Shown here piece by piece: positions 1 to 8,431 of a DNA stretch of 64,000 nucleotides (position 1 is its first letter; every line of letters starts with the position of its first letter). Both the position numbers and the translations under genes were made by a program. Origin of the DNA: Rhodospirillales bacterium (GTDB lineage Bacteria > Pseudomonadota > Alphaproteobacteria > Rhodospirillales > JASLQF01); contig JASLQF010000065.1 in NCBI GenBank assembly GCA_030744625.1, positions 62,001-126,000 on the forward strand, given 5' to 3'. Below the pieces are notes generated by a model. The model searched no databases, was not told where the DNA came from, and worked only from the letters and a program-made list of their open reading frames with translations.

Positions 1-2
1 TC

Positions 3-590
3 GGCGTCCTGGCCGGCCTGAACGAAGATATCGTGACCTTCACCCCGCACGAGGATTTTCCCGAACTGCCGACCGTCAACGTCGGGCTCGTCAGTGGGGG
101 GGCCATGGCGTCGATGCTGGCGGCGCGCGCCGAGGCGATGATCGACGTTCGAACGGTGCCGGGAATGACCCCCGACAGCGTCCTCGACGATCTAACCAGC
201 CTGGTGGCGCGCCTGGCGGCGGAGGACCCGACGCTGGATGCGGACGTGGAGTTGCTCGGTGCGCCGGAGTTTATACAGCAGCACCCCTTCCAAATGTCGG
301 CCGACGAACCGGTCATCGACGCGGTGGCGGCGGCCCACGCCGCGTTGTGCGGCAGCCGCCCGTTTGTCGGCACGTTGTTTCCGCAGGTGTTTTTCGGTAC
401 CGACGCGTCGCACTTGGCGAGGGCGGGCATTCCGACCGCCATCTACGGCCCCGGAAAGGCATCGGACATCAACGTCGCCAACGAAAGCATGGCGATCGCC
501 GATCTGTTGCAGGCGTCCCGCGTTTACCTCAACAGTTCATTGATCATTTGCGGGAGTCGGGAAACCGCCGGTATCGGCAAGACGGAGTGA
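3..590 (+). CDS. M20 family metallopeptidase (ArgE/DapE-like), C-terminal part only
   Basis: The frame is open to the left edge of the window, so the gene begins upstream; the GTG listed in the ORF track is internal. The visible part covers the end of the dimerisation (lid) domain, with DVRTVPGM matching the DxRxxPG motif, and the C-terminal catalytic lobe with GTDASHLARAGIPTAIYGPG. Family members are zinc-dependent deacylases or peptidases such as acetylornithine or succinyl-diaminopimelate deacylases. Most members have a metal-ligand His just before the NE in the last conserved block (usually H-x-P-N-E). Here that block reads INVANES, with Asn where His is expected, so metal binding or activity may be altered. 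The substrate cannot be told from this fragment. The gene converges on the minus-strand operon that ends at 656. Confidence 0.85.
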   Translation, partial: GVLAGLNEDIVTFTPHEDFPELPTVNVGLVSGGAMASMLAARAEAMIDVRTVPGMTPDSVLDDLTSLVARLAAEDPTLDADVELLGAPEFIQQHPFQMSADEPVIDAVAAAHAALCGSRPFVGTLFPQVFFGTDASHLARAGIPTAIYGPGKASDINVANESMAIADLLQASRVYLNSSLIICGSRETAGIGKTE

Positions 591-655
591 CACGACAGCG
601 ACGTCGTCGCTGGACGCAGACCTCGATCGACTGGCCCGCCATGCGTTCTAGTGCC

Positions 656-1210
656 TTATTCAGGCCCGGCCAATTCCTCGAGCAGTTGCCGGAGCGCCCC
701 CTTGCGGGCCTTTTGGGCGATGATCTCGGGCGTTGATATCTCCAGGGCGTCCTTGGGGCATATCTCCACGCAGGCCGGCCCCTCGGCCCGGTCCTCGCAA
801 AGATCGCAGATGACGGCGAGCTTGGTATCGGGGTTGAGGGCGATGACGCCGAAAGGGCAGGCGTCGATGCAATGCGCACACCCGTCGCAATGGGTGTTTT
901 CGACCATGACCAGTCCATTTTCCGGATTGATGACCATGGCGCCGGGCTGTGGACAGATATCCACGCAGGCCGGCTCGGCGCAGGCGCGACAAGCGATGGA
1001 GACCATGAGGACCGGTTCCGTGCGCACCAGGCGGATGCGGGAGCGGAGGATATTGGCGGTCCCCTCCTTGACTATGGCGCAGGCGAACTCGCACATCTGG
1101 CAGCCGACGCACAGATCGCGTACGCACGTCACTAACTGGTACCGGGGCGGCCCCGACGGGTAAGGATCGGGCCCCACGGACGACCCTTCTCCGATGTTAC
1201 TCTCGCTCAT
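656..1210 (-). CDS. 4Fe-4S polyferredoxin, AOR electron-transfer subunit (copy 2)
   Basis: This 184-residue protein has four cysteine blocks: CVGCQMCEFAC near residue 35, CRACAEPACVDIC, CDGCAHCIDACP and CDLC-x8-CVEICP. That spacing predicts four [4Fe-4S] clusters, as in HycB/DmsB-type electron-transfer subunits and in AorA of Aromatoleum aldehyde oxidoreductase. It closely resembles the 173-residue protein at 3477-3998 over its whole length, so the two are paralogues within one operon. Its start overlaps the stop of the flavoprotein gene as ATGA, which indicates translational coupling. It is the last gene of the AOR operon. It probably carries electrons between the AOR active site and the flavoprotein or a soluble carrier; the exact partner is inferred. 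Confidence 0.9.
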   Translation of the reverse strand: MSESNIGEGSSVGPDPYPSGPPRYQLVTCVRDLCVGCQMCEFACAIVKEGTANILRSRIRLVRTEPVLMVSIACRACAEPACVDICPQPGAMVINPENGLVMVENTHCDGCAHCIDACPFGVIALNPDTKLAVICDLCEDRAEGPACVEICPKDALEISTPEIIAQKARKGALRQLLEELAGPE

Positions 1211-2979
1211 CGCTTCCTGCCGTATGCAACGATTTCCTTTTCCGGCGTTCTGTGCGCGAGATCTGCGTCGAAAAGAGTCGCCGTCATTTCCCCGTCAACG
1301 TTTCGCAGGCGAATGTTCTTCAGCCAGTCGACGTTGTCCTTTTGCGGAAAGTCGTAGCGATACAGCGAACCGCGGCTTTCCGTTCTCATCAAGCTTGCCC
1401 GGGCCAGCATCTCAAGGATGTCGACCATGTTCTCGTTCTCGAGCGCCATCATCCAATCGCGGTTGTAGACGCGCTCCTTGGTCCTCGTCGCCTGGTTGGG
1501 AATGTCCTCGCCGCGCATCGGCCCGATGCGTTCCAGGGCGTTCTCCAGCAACTCACCCTTGCGGACCACCCACACGTTTCCGTCCGCCTGGTGTTGAATT
1601 TCCTTCCGGAGTTCCACCGGCGTCGGGCCGTCCGAACGCTCGAGGGGGCCAAGCATCTTTTCGGCGAGCCGCTCGATCTCGTCTTTCCCGGGCTCGGGCG
1701 CTTTGTTCTTGCTGACGTATTCCGAGGCGAACCTTCCCGCCCTCGGTCCCCATACCTGGGTCATGGTCAGCGCGTTGCCCGATATCCGGTTGGCGCCGTG
1801 GATGCTCGCCGTCCCTTCGCCGGCGGCGTAGAGCCCCGGAATGTTGGTCTCGCAGCGTTCGTTGATGCGGATGCCGCCATTCCAGAAATGAGCGCAGGGT
1901 CCGGTCTCGATCGCCTCCTTCGTGGGGTCGGGCATATAGTCGCGCATGTCGAACCCCCCTTCCTTCCAATCGGCGTTGCACGGGGGGAACCACTTGGAGG
2001 AGAAGTCAATCAGGTTGTCCGGCAGGTGCTTGAAGGACAGGTAGGTGCCGCCGTGGGGACTGCCCCGTCCCTCGGTGACCTCGGCCGCCGCCGCGATGCA
2101 GTTGATGTCGCGGGTGCTCTCCTCCATTCGTTCGGGGTCCCATTTTGCCATGTAGCGCTGGCCCTGCCGGTTCAGCGCGTGGGAGTCGAGCATATAAGAC
2201 ATCATGTAGGGGAAGTAGTTGCCGGTGACGGCGGCGGGATGAATCATGCAGTAGGGCAGGAACATGGCAAACTCCATGTCCTGGAGCTCGGCGCCAGCCC
2301 GGTACGCGGCGGCCATGCCGTCGCCGGTGATCTCGTCGGGGGCGGTGATGAGCGAGTAGACCCTCATGGCACCGCCGGTGCACAGGATCACGGCATTCGC
2401 CCGAATGAAAAGAACTTCGCCGGTGGCGAGGCAGACACCCACCACCCCGGCCGCCTGGCCGTCGCTCACCACCACGTCGGTCATCATGAAGTGTTCGAGG
2501 AAGTCGATCTTCCTTTTCTTCATCTGGGCCACCAGCACCCGCGGGAACTCGGTCCCCTCTACCCATAACCCCCTGGGATACCGGTGCCCGGGGGCGTGGT
2601 GCATCTCGTCCACTTTGAGGCCCCAATCGACGAGATCCTTTACCCGCGCACTTGCCTCCTCGGCATGGATGGCGACGAGGCGCTGGTCGTTGATGTACTC
2701 CCCTTCGACCAGCATGTCCTCCATGAAGGTTTCCGGCGTATCGCGCACATCGCCGGGCAGGTCGAAGAGTTCGACGAGGCTGCGGCTGTCGACATCGATG
2801 TCGGCGCCGGCGGTCAGCGTGGCGCCGCTCTTTCCGGCATAGCCCTTGGTTACCACCAGGACCGTAATCCCGCGATCGGCGGCCTCGATGGCCGCGCGGG
2901 CGCCGGCCCCTTCGCTGCCGATGATGAGGAGATCGGTCTCCACCACCCTATCGACGAGGGAACTCGAAGGATTCGCCAT
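1207..2979 (-). CDS. FAD-dependent oxidoreductase, fumarate reductase/succinate dehydrogenase flavoprotein type
   Basis: This 590-residue flavoprotein starts with a dinucleotide-binding fold (LLIIGSEGAGARAAIEA at about residue 17). It has the FrdA/AprA-family block GKSGATLTAG, and near residues 375-400 the block NIPGLYAAGEGTASIHGANRISGNAL that closes the FAD site. The length suits fumarate reductase flavoprotein, aspartate oxidase or APS reductase alpha families. The start is supported by GGGAGG eight bases upstream. It sits between a 2Fe-2S protein and a polyferredoxin in the AOR operon, so it probably exchanges electrons with the AOR rather than acting as a true succinate dehydrogenase. No SdhC/D membrane anchors are present. 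The electron acceptor or substrate, such as NAD, an enoate or a quinone, cannot be read from the sequence. Confidence 0.88.
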   Translation of the reverse strand: MANPSSSLVDRVVETDLLIIGSEGAGARAAIEAADRGITVLVVTKGYAGKSGATLTAGADIDVDSRSLVELFDLPGDVRDTPETFMEDMLVEGEYINDQRLVAIHAEEASARVKDLVDWGLKVDEMHHAPGHRYPRGLWVEGTEFPRVLVAQMKKRKIDFLEHFMMTDVVVSDGQAAGVVGVCLATGEVLFIRANAVILCTGGAMRVYSLITAPDEITGDGMAAAYRAGAELQDMEFAMFLPYCMIHPAAVTGNYFPYMMSYMLDSHALNRQGQRYMAKWDPERMEESTRDINCIAAAAEVTEGRGSPHGGTYLSFKHLPDNLIDFSSKWFPPCNADWKEGGFDMRDYMPDPTKEAIETGPCAHFWNGGIRINERCETNIPGLYAAGEGTASIHGANRISGNALTMTQVWGPRAGRFASEYVSKNKAPEPGKDEIERLAEKMLGPLERSDGPTPVELRKEIQHQADGNVWVVRKGELLENALERIGPMRGEDIPNQATRTKERVYNRDWMMALENENMVDILEMLARASLMRTESRGSLYRYDFPQKDNVDWLKNIRLRNVDGEMTATLFDADLAHRTPEKEIVAYGRKR

Positions 2980-3039
2980 GTACCTGCCTCCCTACAACTC
3001 CGATCGATCCCGGTCGGACGGCCCGATCCGGCAAGACCT

Positions 3040-3402
3040 CTAACTTCCGAGGAGTTTCCCCATTTTCCTGCGTTTGGGCCTGGATGTGTCCACCACCAGG
3101 TCTCGGATGAGTACGGAACCTTCGACCGGCTCGATCGTCACGTCGCGCTCGAACTTGGCGATGCACGTCAGTTCGACCGCGCCGTCGATGAGCACGTCGC
3201 ACGCGTCACATTTGCCGATCCGGCACGAGCTGTAATAAGCGATGCTCGGGTCGAGGTGTTCGTGGATGTAGTTCAACGCGTTCATGATGGTCCAACCCTC
3301 CTGGCGCGGTACCTCGTACTCGTCGAACCGTGCCGCCTCCTCCGACAGGGAGCCGTCCCGCTTGATGCGCAGCCTTATGCTGTCTTTACCCGTTTTTTCC
3401 AT
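3040..3402 (-). CDS. 2Fe-2S ferredoxin-like protein, SdhB/FrdB N-terminal domain only
   Basis: The ORF track gives 180 residues, but the preferred start is the internal ATG at 3402 (MEKTGKDSIRLRIKR), preceded by GGGGG six bases upstream. This gives 120 residues, which is the size of only the N-terminal plant-ferredoxin-type domain of succinate dehydrogenase or fumarate reductase iron-sulfur subunits. The cluster motif SCRIGKCDACDVLIDG, followed by a fourth Cys in LTC, matches C-x4-C-x2-C-xn-C. The C-terminal 3Fe/4Fe domain of SdhB is missing. The neighbouring flavoprotein is FrdA-like, so the pair mimics the catalytic half of a fumarate reductase, with the adjacent polyferredoxins possibly replacing the lost domain (inference). 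Confidence 0.85.
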   Translation of the reverse strand: MEKTGKDSIRLRIKRDGSLSEEAARFDEYEVPRQEGWTIMNALNYIHEHLDPSIAYYSSCRIGKCDACDVLIDGAVELTCIAKFERDVTIEPVEGSVLIRDLVVDTSRPKRRKMGKLLGS

Positions 3403-3476
3403 GTATCCCCCAAAACACCGCGCTCGGAAGTGACTGACTGCTCTCGCGCCCGCGCCAAACCCGATGATGCCGTTCC

Positions 3477-3998
3477 CTAGGCGGGTTCGTCCAGTGCATC
3501 CATCAAGGTCCGCAAGGCGCTCTGGCTGACCTTGCCCGCCACCACCGCCGGCGTGGACACCTCCAAGGCGTCCTTGGAGCACATCTCGACACAGGCCGGT
3601 CCCGCGTCACGCCCCGCGCACAGATCGCAGATGATCACCCGCTTCGTTTCCGGGTCGAGGACGATGGCGCCGAAGGGACAGGCGTCGATGCACCACCCGC
3701 AGCCGTCGCACTTGTCGTTGTCGACGTCGATCAGGCTGTTGTCCGGGTTCACCGCCAGCGCACCGTCGCGCGGGCACACCTTCACGCAGACCGGATCCTC
3801 GCACCCTCGGCAGGCTATCGAGATCATCAGGATCGGCTCCTGACGCATGACCCTGATCCGCGAGCGCAGGATATTGGCGCTGTTGTCCTTCACCGAGGCG
3901 CAGGCGAACTCACACAACTGGCATCCGACGCAGAGGTCGGGATCGCACACCACGAGCCGGGCGTGGGGCGAGATCGGAACATGCGGCGAGGGGCTCAT
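3477..3998 (-). CDS. 4Fe-4S polyferredoxin, AOR electron-transfer subunit (copy 1)
   Basis: This 173-residue protein has four [4Fe-4S] motifs: CVGCQLCEFAC, CRGCEDPVCVKVC, CDGCGWCIDACP and CDLC-x8-CVEMC. In the last motif Ser replaces the usual Pro after the final Cys. It is a paralogue of the protein at 656-1210. Its ATG overlaps the AOR stop codon (ATGA), so it should be made together with AOR and is the most likely direct electron acceptor. AorA of Aromatoleum AOR is the closest known functional analogue. Why the operon has two such proteins is unknown; they may wire AOR and the flavoprotein in series. Confidence 0.9.
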   Translation of the reverse strand: MSPSPHVPISPHARLVVCDPDLCVGCQLCEFACASVKDNSANILRSRIRVMRQEPILMISIACRGCEDPVCVKVCPRDGALAVNPDNSLIDVDNDKCDGCGWCIDACPFGAIVLDPETKRVIICDLCAGRDAGPACVEMCSKDALEVSTPAVVAGKVSQSALRTLMDALDEPA

Positions 3999-5818
3999 GC
4001 CGTCTGGCCCGACAGCCCGAGGCGGTCCTGGGTCGCCGGCGCCACTTCTCCCTCGGCGGTCCAGCCGCGGGCTTCGTAGTAGTCCGAGACCAGCAGTTCG
4101 AGTTCCGCCGGTGGCAGCGAGACGCCTTTCCCGGGCCCGTCCGGGATGGGCTCTTGCATTAGTCGCGGCGGCAGGCTGTCAAGCTCGCGCGTCCACCCTT
4201 CGCGGACGTTGAACATCTTCTTGAGGTTGGAAATTCGCTCGCCCGCCTCAACGAGTTCCTGGGCGCTCACATCCCAGCCGGTCGCCTGGGAGTAGAGCCG
4301 GGCACCCTCCTCGTGCAGGTCCGTGAAGCATCCTCGCATGAACTTGCAGATGCCGAGCGAATCGAGGAGCACGGCGACATCCTCCTGGGCCATGGCTATC
4401 TGGCCGCGGCCTTTTTCCGCCTTGAAACGGTCGACCTTGCCCTTGAGATCCGGCTCGTAGGCCAGCGAACGGTTGTGGCATCCCCCGCGCGTGCCGACGG
4501 CGAGGCCGAGCGCGTACGTCTTCATGCCGCGCGGGTCGTAGCCCGGCAGCTCCAGCCCCTTTGAGTGTATCGCGAAGTAGTCGCTGTCCTTGCCCACCTC
4601 CTGGGCGGCCAGCCTCGATCCTTCCGCCAGGATCTCGCCGAGCCCCTCGCGCCGCGCGATCTTGAGGATCATCGCCACCATGGCATCGGCGTTGCCGAAG
4701 CGCAGGTCGACGCCGTCGTCGGGAGGAAGCAGTCCGCGCTCCGCCGCTTCCATCGCCCAGGCCAGGGTTACGCCCGTGCTGAGCGTGTCCATGCCGAGCG
4801 TGTCGCACAGCTCCGCGGCACGAATGACGGCGGGCAGGTCGTCGACGTCGCAACACGGACCGAGCGCGAACAGGGTCTCGTAGTCCACCGAGACCCGTGC
4901 CCCCGCATGAGACCCCTCGGCGACCTTCATGACCTGCTCGCAGGCGATGGGGCACGCCGCGCAGGCCACGGTCTTCTCATGGTGACGGCGGTGAAGGGTC
5001 TCGCCGGAGATGCCTTCGGCCTCGTCGAGCGCCGTCCTTTGAAAATTGCGCACCGGGAGGACCCCGAGGCGATTCAGGGTGAGGACGTTGCCGACCGTCC
5101 CCGGCTCGCGGTACTTGCCGGTCGCCGGACCCTGTGCTTGCGTGATCAAGTCGCAGGAGGTCTGGTAGACGGCGTCGTTGTCGGCGACCGCCACGGCGCC
5201 CGATCCGCGCACGGCGATCGCCTTGAGGTTTTTCGATCCCATGACCGCCCCCGGCCCGGTACGTCCGGCCTGTCGGCCCCGGTCGTTGCCGATGCACGCG
5301 AAACGCACGAGATTCTCGCCGGCCGTGCCGATGGCGGAGACCCGCACCGCCTCGTCCCCGAGTTCCTCGCGGATCGCTTCTTCGGTGGCGAAGCACTCCT
5401 GGCCCCACAGCGCCCGGGCATCACGGAAATACACCGTGTGATCGTCTATGAACACGTACACCGGCGTGTCGGCGCGCCCCAGTATCACCACCGCGTCGTA
5501 ACCGGCGCGCTTCAGGGTGTGGGAGAAGAAGCTCCCGGCCATGGCATCGCCCAGCATGCCCGTGAGGGGGGATTTGGTGGCGACGGAGTGCTTCGCCGCG
5601 GCGGGCACGATGGTGCCGGCAAACACGCCGCAAGCGAACACGATGACGTTGCCCGGCTCCAGGGGGTCCACCCCCGGCGCCAGGTGGTCGTAGAGCAGCC
5701 GCACGGCGAGCCCGGACCCTCCGAGGTAGGCGCGGAGCATGGACTGGGAAAGTTCAATTTCTTCCGATTTGCGTTCCGTGAGGTCAATGATCAGAGCTTT
5801 TCCGGTGTAACCGTTCAT
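3995..5818 (-). CDS. aor: Aldehyde:ferredoxin oxidoreductase, tungsten/molybdopterin family
   Basis: This 607-residue protein has the length and domain order of the AOR family. The N-terminal cofactor domain begins MNGYTGKALIIDLTERK and contains SPLTGMLGDAMAGSFF and AGRTGPGAVMGSKNLKAIAVRG. The cluster motif is CAACPIACEQ near residue 285, with a distal Cys in SLGICKFMRGC, which gives the expected C-x2-C-x3-C...C set for one [4Fe-4S] next to the bis-tungstopterin (occasionally Mo) cofactor. The family oxidises aldehydes to acids or reduces acids to aldehydes using low-potential electrons; BamB-type members reduce benzoyl-CoA. It is the second gene of a minus-strand operon, four bases after a MoaD-like gene and overlapping a polyferredoxin gene. 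The substrate is not evident; aromatic or aliphatic aldehydes are plausible given the acyl-CoA genes nearby. Confidence 0.95.
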   Translation of the reverse strand: MNGYTGKALIIDLTERKSEEIELSQSMLRAYLGGSGLAVRLLYDHLAPGVDPLEPGNVIVFACGVFAGTIVPAAAKHSVATKSPLTGMLGDAMAGSFFSHTLKRAGYDAVVILGRADTPVYVFIDDHTVYFRDARALWGQECFATEEAIREELGDEAVRVSAIGTAGENLVRFACIGNDRGRQAGRTGPGAVMGSKNLKAIAVRGSGAVAVADNDAVYQTSCDLITQAQGPATGKYREPGTVGNVLTLNRLGVLPVRNFQRTALDEAEGISGETLHRRHHEKTVACAACPIACEQVMKVAEGSHAGARVSVDYETLFALGPCCDVDDLPAVIRAAELCDTLGMDTLSTGVTLAWAMEAAERGLLPPDDGVDLRFGNADAMVAMILKIARREGLGEILAEGSRLAAQEVGKDSDYFAIHSKGLELPGYDPRGMKTYALGLAVGTRGGCHNRSLAYEPDLKGKVDRFKAEKGRGQIAMAQEDVAVLLDSLGICKFMRGCFTDLHEEGARLYSQATGWDVSAQELVEAGERISNLKKMFNVREGWTRELDSLPPRLMQEPIPDGPGKGVSLPPAELELLVSDYYEARGWTAEGEVAPATQDRLGLSGQTA

Positions 5819-5822
5819 CTGG

Positions 5823-6116
5823 CTATCCTCCGGCCAAGGCTGACATCAGGAGCACCCGGGCCCCAGGCTGGAGCTCGAGGTCGTAATTCTGAATGGTCTC
5901 CCTACCATCGAGATTCATGAGGATATAGGGCGCGGTCGACCAGCCCTCGGGGTCGATGATGGGGCCCTTCAGAGCCGGGTACGACGCCGCGAGGGCGCGC
6001 AGCAAGTCCCGGGCCGACGCCGTCGTCTCCAAATCCAGCTCGACCTCCGCGACCCCTGTGATCTCCCTTGCCGGGCCGAAAAACTCCGTAACCAGTTGCT
6101 TTATTCGTTTGCTCAT
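5823..6116 (-). CDS. MoaD/ThiS-family sulfur carrier linked to AOR
   Basis: The preferred start is the ATG at 6116 (MSKRIKQLVTEFFG), with GGGAAAG upstream, giving 97 residues; the ORF track starts at a GTG seven codons earlier. The protein has a beta-grasp profile and ends exactly in ...LLMSALAGG, the free diglycine that MoaD needs for thiocarboxylation before molybdopterin synthase acts. MoaD-like genes are often linked to AOR genes and are thought to serve tungstopterin synthesis. It is the first gene of the AOR operon and lies four bases before AOR. A close paralogue at 8144-8431 has two extra residues after its GG. Confidence 0.85.
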   Translation of the reverse strand: MSKRIKQLVTEFFGPAREITGVAEVELDLETTASARDLLRALAASYPALKGPIIDPEGWSTAPYILMNLDGRETIQNYDLELQPGARVLLMSALAGG

Positions 6117-6297
6117 GGACAGGTCTTTCCCAGCCACCAGGCAATAAACATAGTGAATTTGATACCGGACCAGGGTTATTAATCAACCTACGGAACACAG
6201 GAATTTGACATTTATTTATCCTATGAAACGACGTATAAAATGATCGAGCGTAGGTGATTGACGTCCATTCCAGGCCCAATGACATGTCTGCCTAATC
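6117..6297. promoter_or_regulatory. AT-rich divergent intergenic region between AOR operon and PucR-type regulator
   Basis: About 180 bases separate the divergent starts of the AOR operon and the GAF/PucR regulator. The stretch is clearly more AT-rich than its surroundings. Read on the minus strand it contains TTGATT followed about 16 bases later by TATCAA, a possible but weak sigma-70-like promoter for the AOR operon. The arrangement suggests that the regulator controls the AOR operon. No strong palindrome was found. Confidence 0.45.
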
Positions 6298-8106
6298 ATG
6301 CCCACGAAAATCGCCAGTCGCCTGAAAAGCCTTGGCCATATAGCTCAGTTGGTTAACGCCACCTCGGAACTCAGCGAGGTATTAAGTCAGATCACGGTAG
6401 CGGTATGCCATCGGTCGATATGGTCGAGCAGCGCGATCCAAGCTATCGATATTGAAACCGGATACTCCGTTTTATGCGCCCGACACGATCCATACTTCGA
6501 TCAGCCGGTTGCTCCCCAAGAGCAATGGTTGCTGAAGACCAGCCCGTCCCGGCAAGTGTTTGAAACGGGGCAGCCCGTTATCATCCCGGACATACAGCAG
6601 TCAGCCGAGTTTCCGGATTATCAAAGGGAAGCCTACGAGCGAGACTATCATACGGTTGTTCTCGTTCCGCTTCAGGCATTGGACGAAAAAGGTCGCTCGA
6701 TGGTCATGGGCGTCCACGCCCACGAGGTTCACGTAGTCAGCGAGGATGAGCTGGCGTTTCTACAGGTTGCGGCGCAGCTTACAGCTCTTGCCATAGAGAA
6801 GGCACATCGCCTGCAGATCGAGCATCAGCACGCGGTCGAACTTCGTCGCTCGATTGAAGTGCATACGGCGGCGATGGAGCACGTTCTATCGGGGGAGACG
6901 GTTACAAGCGTCGTCGACCATATCGCCGCCTCACTGCGGCATCCCTTTCTCGTTGTTGATCTCGCGATGAATCAAGTGATCGCGCGTCGGTCGCCTAAAC
7001 CTGAATTGATGTCGGATTCAGAATGGGAACGAAACGTATCACAAGCAGACATTCGGGAATTCGGTCATCTTATGGATACGGCACGGACGTCGCATTTTTC
7101 AGAACGCGAACATAAAGACTTTTCAGCCATTGGCGGGCCGGACAAAGTCGAGGTCGTTGTCGAACCTATAAACGGAGACAAAGTAACACTTGGGTATATT
7201 GCGATATTCACGGATGGTGTCGAGGTTCTCACCTACGATACGATGCTGGCCGACGAAGCGCGACTCGCACTAGCTGTTTTGTTTATGCGTGAACATGTGC
7301 GTTTCAGCACGAGAGTGGAGACGCATGGCGAATTCTTTAAACGTTTGTTCCAAGAAAAGTGGACGGACTCCGTAGAAATAATTGAACGTGGGCGGCAACT
7401 GGGTCTGCTTTTGGAGGGGCCGGCCCAGATTGTCGTATTGTCCCTTTCGAATGATTACGAGATGAATGCGCTGACACCGTCTAGCAGAGCGGATGTGCTG
7501 CGCAAATTACTCAGACACTGCAGCCCCTACACCGCGGGCGCCACCACGTTCATCGATGACGATTCATTTGTCGTATTCTTGCCCGAGAAATCGGATGCAA
7601 CCGTGTCATTCGAGGCGCTCGTCAGCCGCTTGCACGATGAGATGTTGTGGACGACAAGTGCAAAAGTAGTTGTGGCCGCAAGTGGTTTGTGCCGAAAATT
7701 GGAGGACTACCAGCCGGCTCGACAGAAGTGTGCTGAACTCATCGCAATTGCAAAGCGCCTCGGTATGGAGGGTTTTGTCCGGGAGGACGACTTCGGCCCG
7801 CTGGGACAGCTGCTCAGTGCGACCAATCAAGACGCGTTAAAAGGCTATGTCGCGGACATATTGGGTAGCGTCGAGGATTATGACGCAACGCACCAGTCGA
7901 ATCTGCTTCATACAGCCGAACTCTTCCTCAATGGGAATTGCCGGTATCAGTCTTGCGCCAATGCCTTGGGCATCCACGTGACAACCCTGCGCTACCGACT
8001 GAATAAGTTGGATACGATGTTCGGAATCGATCTAAGAATTCCAGAGACGCGGATAAGTCTGGAAGTTGCCTTGCGCGCTCGCGCCATTTTCTTGCCCCCC
8101 ACCTGA
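6298..8106 (+). CDS. GAF-domain transcriptional regulator with PucR-type C-terminal helix-turn-helix
   Basis: This 602-residue protein has an N-terminal GAF-like sensor at about residues 15-170, containing ALDEKGRSMVMGVHAHEVHVVSEDELAFLQ. A central GGDEF/CdaR-like region follows, and the PucR C-terminal helix-turn-helix is at about residues 540-600 (LLHTAELFLNGNC...LRYRLNKLDTMFGIDL). PucR/CdaR-type activators respond to small metabolites and often control adjacent catabolic operons. It is divergent from the AOR operon and lies between the two MoaD-like genes, so it is the probable regulator of both. The coding sequence is visibly less GC-rich than neighbouring genes, which suggests a separate origin. 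The start lacks a good Shine-Dalgarno sequence. Confidence 0.85.
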   Translation: MPTKIASRLKSLGHIAQLVNATSELSEVLSQITVAVCHRSIWSSSAIQAIDIETGYSVLCARHDPYFDQPVAPQEQWLLKTSPSRQVFETGQPVIIPDIQQSAEFPDYQREAYERDYHTVVLVPLQALDEKGRSMVMGVHAHEVHVVSEDELAFLQVAAQLTALAIEKAHRLQIEHQHAVELRRSIEVHTAAMEHVLSGETVTSVVDHIAASLRHPFLVVDLAMNQVIARRSPKPELMSDSEWERNVSQADIREFGHLMDTARTSHFSEREHKDFSAIGGPDKVEVVVEPINGDKVTLGYIAIFTDGVEVLTYDTMLADEARLALAVLFMREHVRFSTRVETHGEFFKRLFQEKWTDSVEIIERGRQLGLLLEGPAQIVVLSLSNDYEMNALTPSSRADVLRKLLRHCSPYTAGATTFIDDDSFVVFLPEKSDATVSFEALVSRLHDEMLWTTSAKVVVAASGLCRKLEDYQPARQKCAELIAIAKRLGMEGFVREDDFGPLGQLLSATNQDALKGYVADILGSVEDYDATHQSNLLHTAELFLNGNCRYQSCANALGIHVTTLRYRLNKLDTMFGIDLRIPETRISLEVALRARAIFLPPT

Positions 8107-8143
8107 TTATTTCATCGGGGGCTTGAGCCAGTAACGTGGCCGT

Positions 8144-8431
8144 TCACTTGCGTCCTCCAGCCAAGGTCGACATCAGGAGCACCCGGGCCCCGTGGGGGAG
8201 TTCGAGGTCGTCGTCATCGATGGTCTCCTTCCCGTCGAGATTCAAAAGGATATAGGGCCGCGCCGACCAACCCTCGGGATCGATGACGGGGCCCCGCAAG
8301 GCCGGATACGACGCCGCCAGGGCGCGCAGCATGTCCCTGACCGTCGCCGCCTCCTCCAGCTCCAATTCGACCTCCGCGACGCCGGCAATCCGCCTCGCCG
8401 AATCGAAAAGCTCCACCACCAGCCGCTTCAT
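8144..8431 (-). CDS. Second MoaD/ThiS-family sulfur carrier with residues after the diglycine
   Basis: This 95-residue protein is highly similar to the MoaD-like protein at 5823-6116; both share LRALAASYPAL, DPEGW and GARVLLMS. It ends ...LAGGRK, so the diglycine is followed by Arg-Lys. Canonical MoaD needs a terminal GG, so this copy would need trimming by a peptidase, or would not be activated. It lies immediately downstream of, and convergent with, the PucR-type regulator gene. Possible roles are a second sulfur carrier for tungstopterin or a decaying duplicate; the intact frame argues that it is still functional. Confidence 0.8.
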   Translation of the reverse strand: MKRLVVELFDSARRIAGVAEVELELEEAATVRDMLRALAASYPALRGPVIDPEGWSARPYILLNLDGKETIDDDDLELPHGARVLLMSTLAGGRK

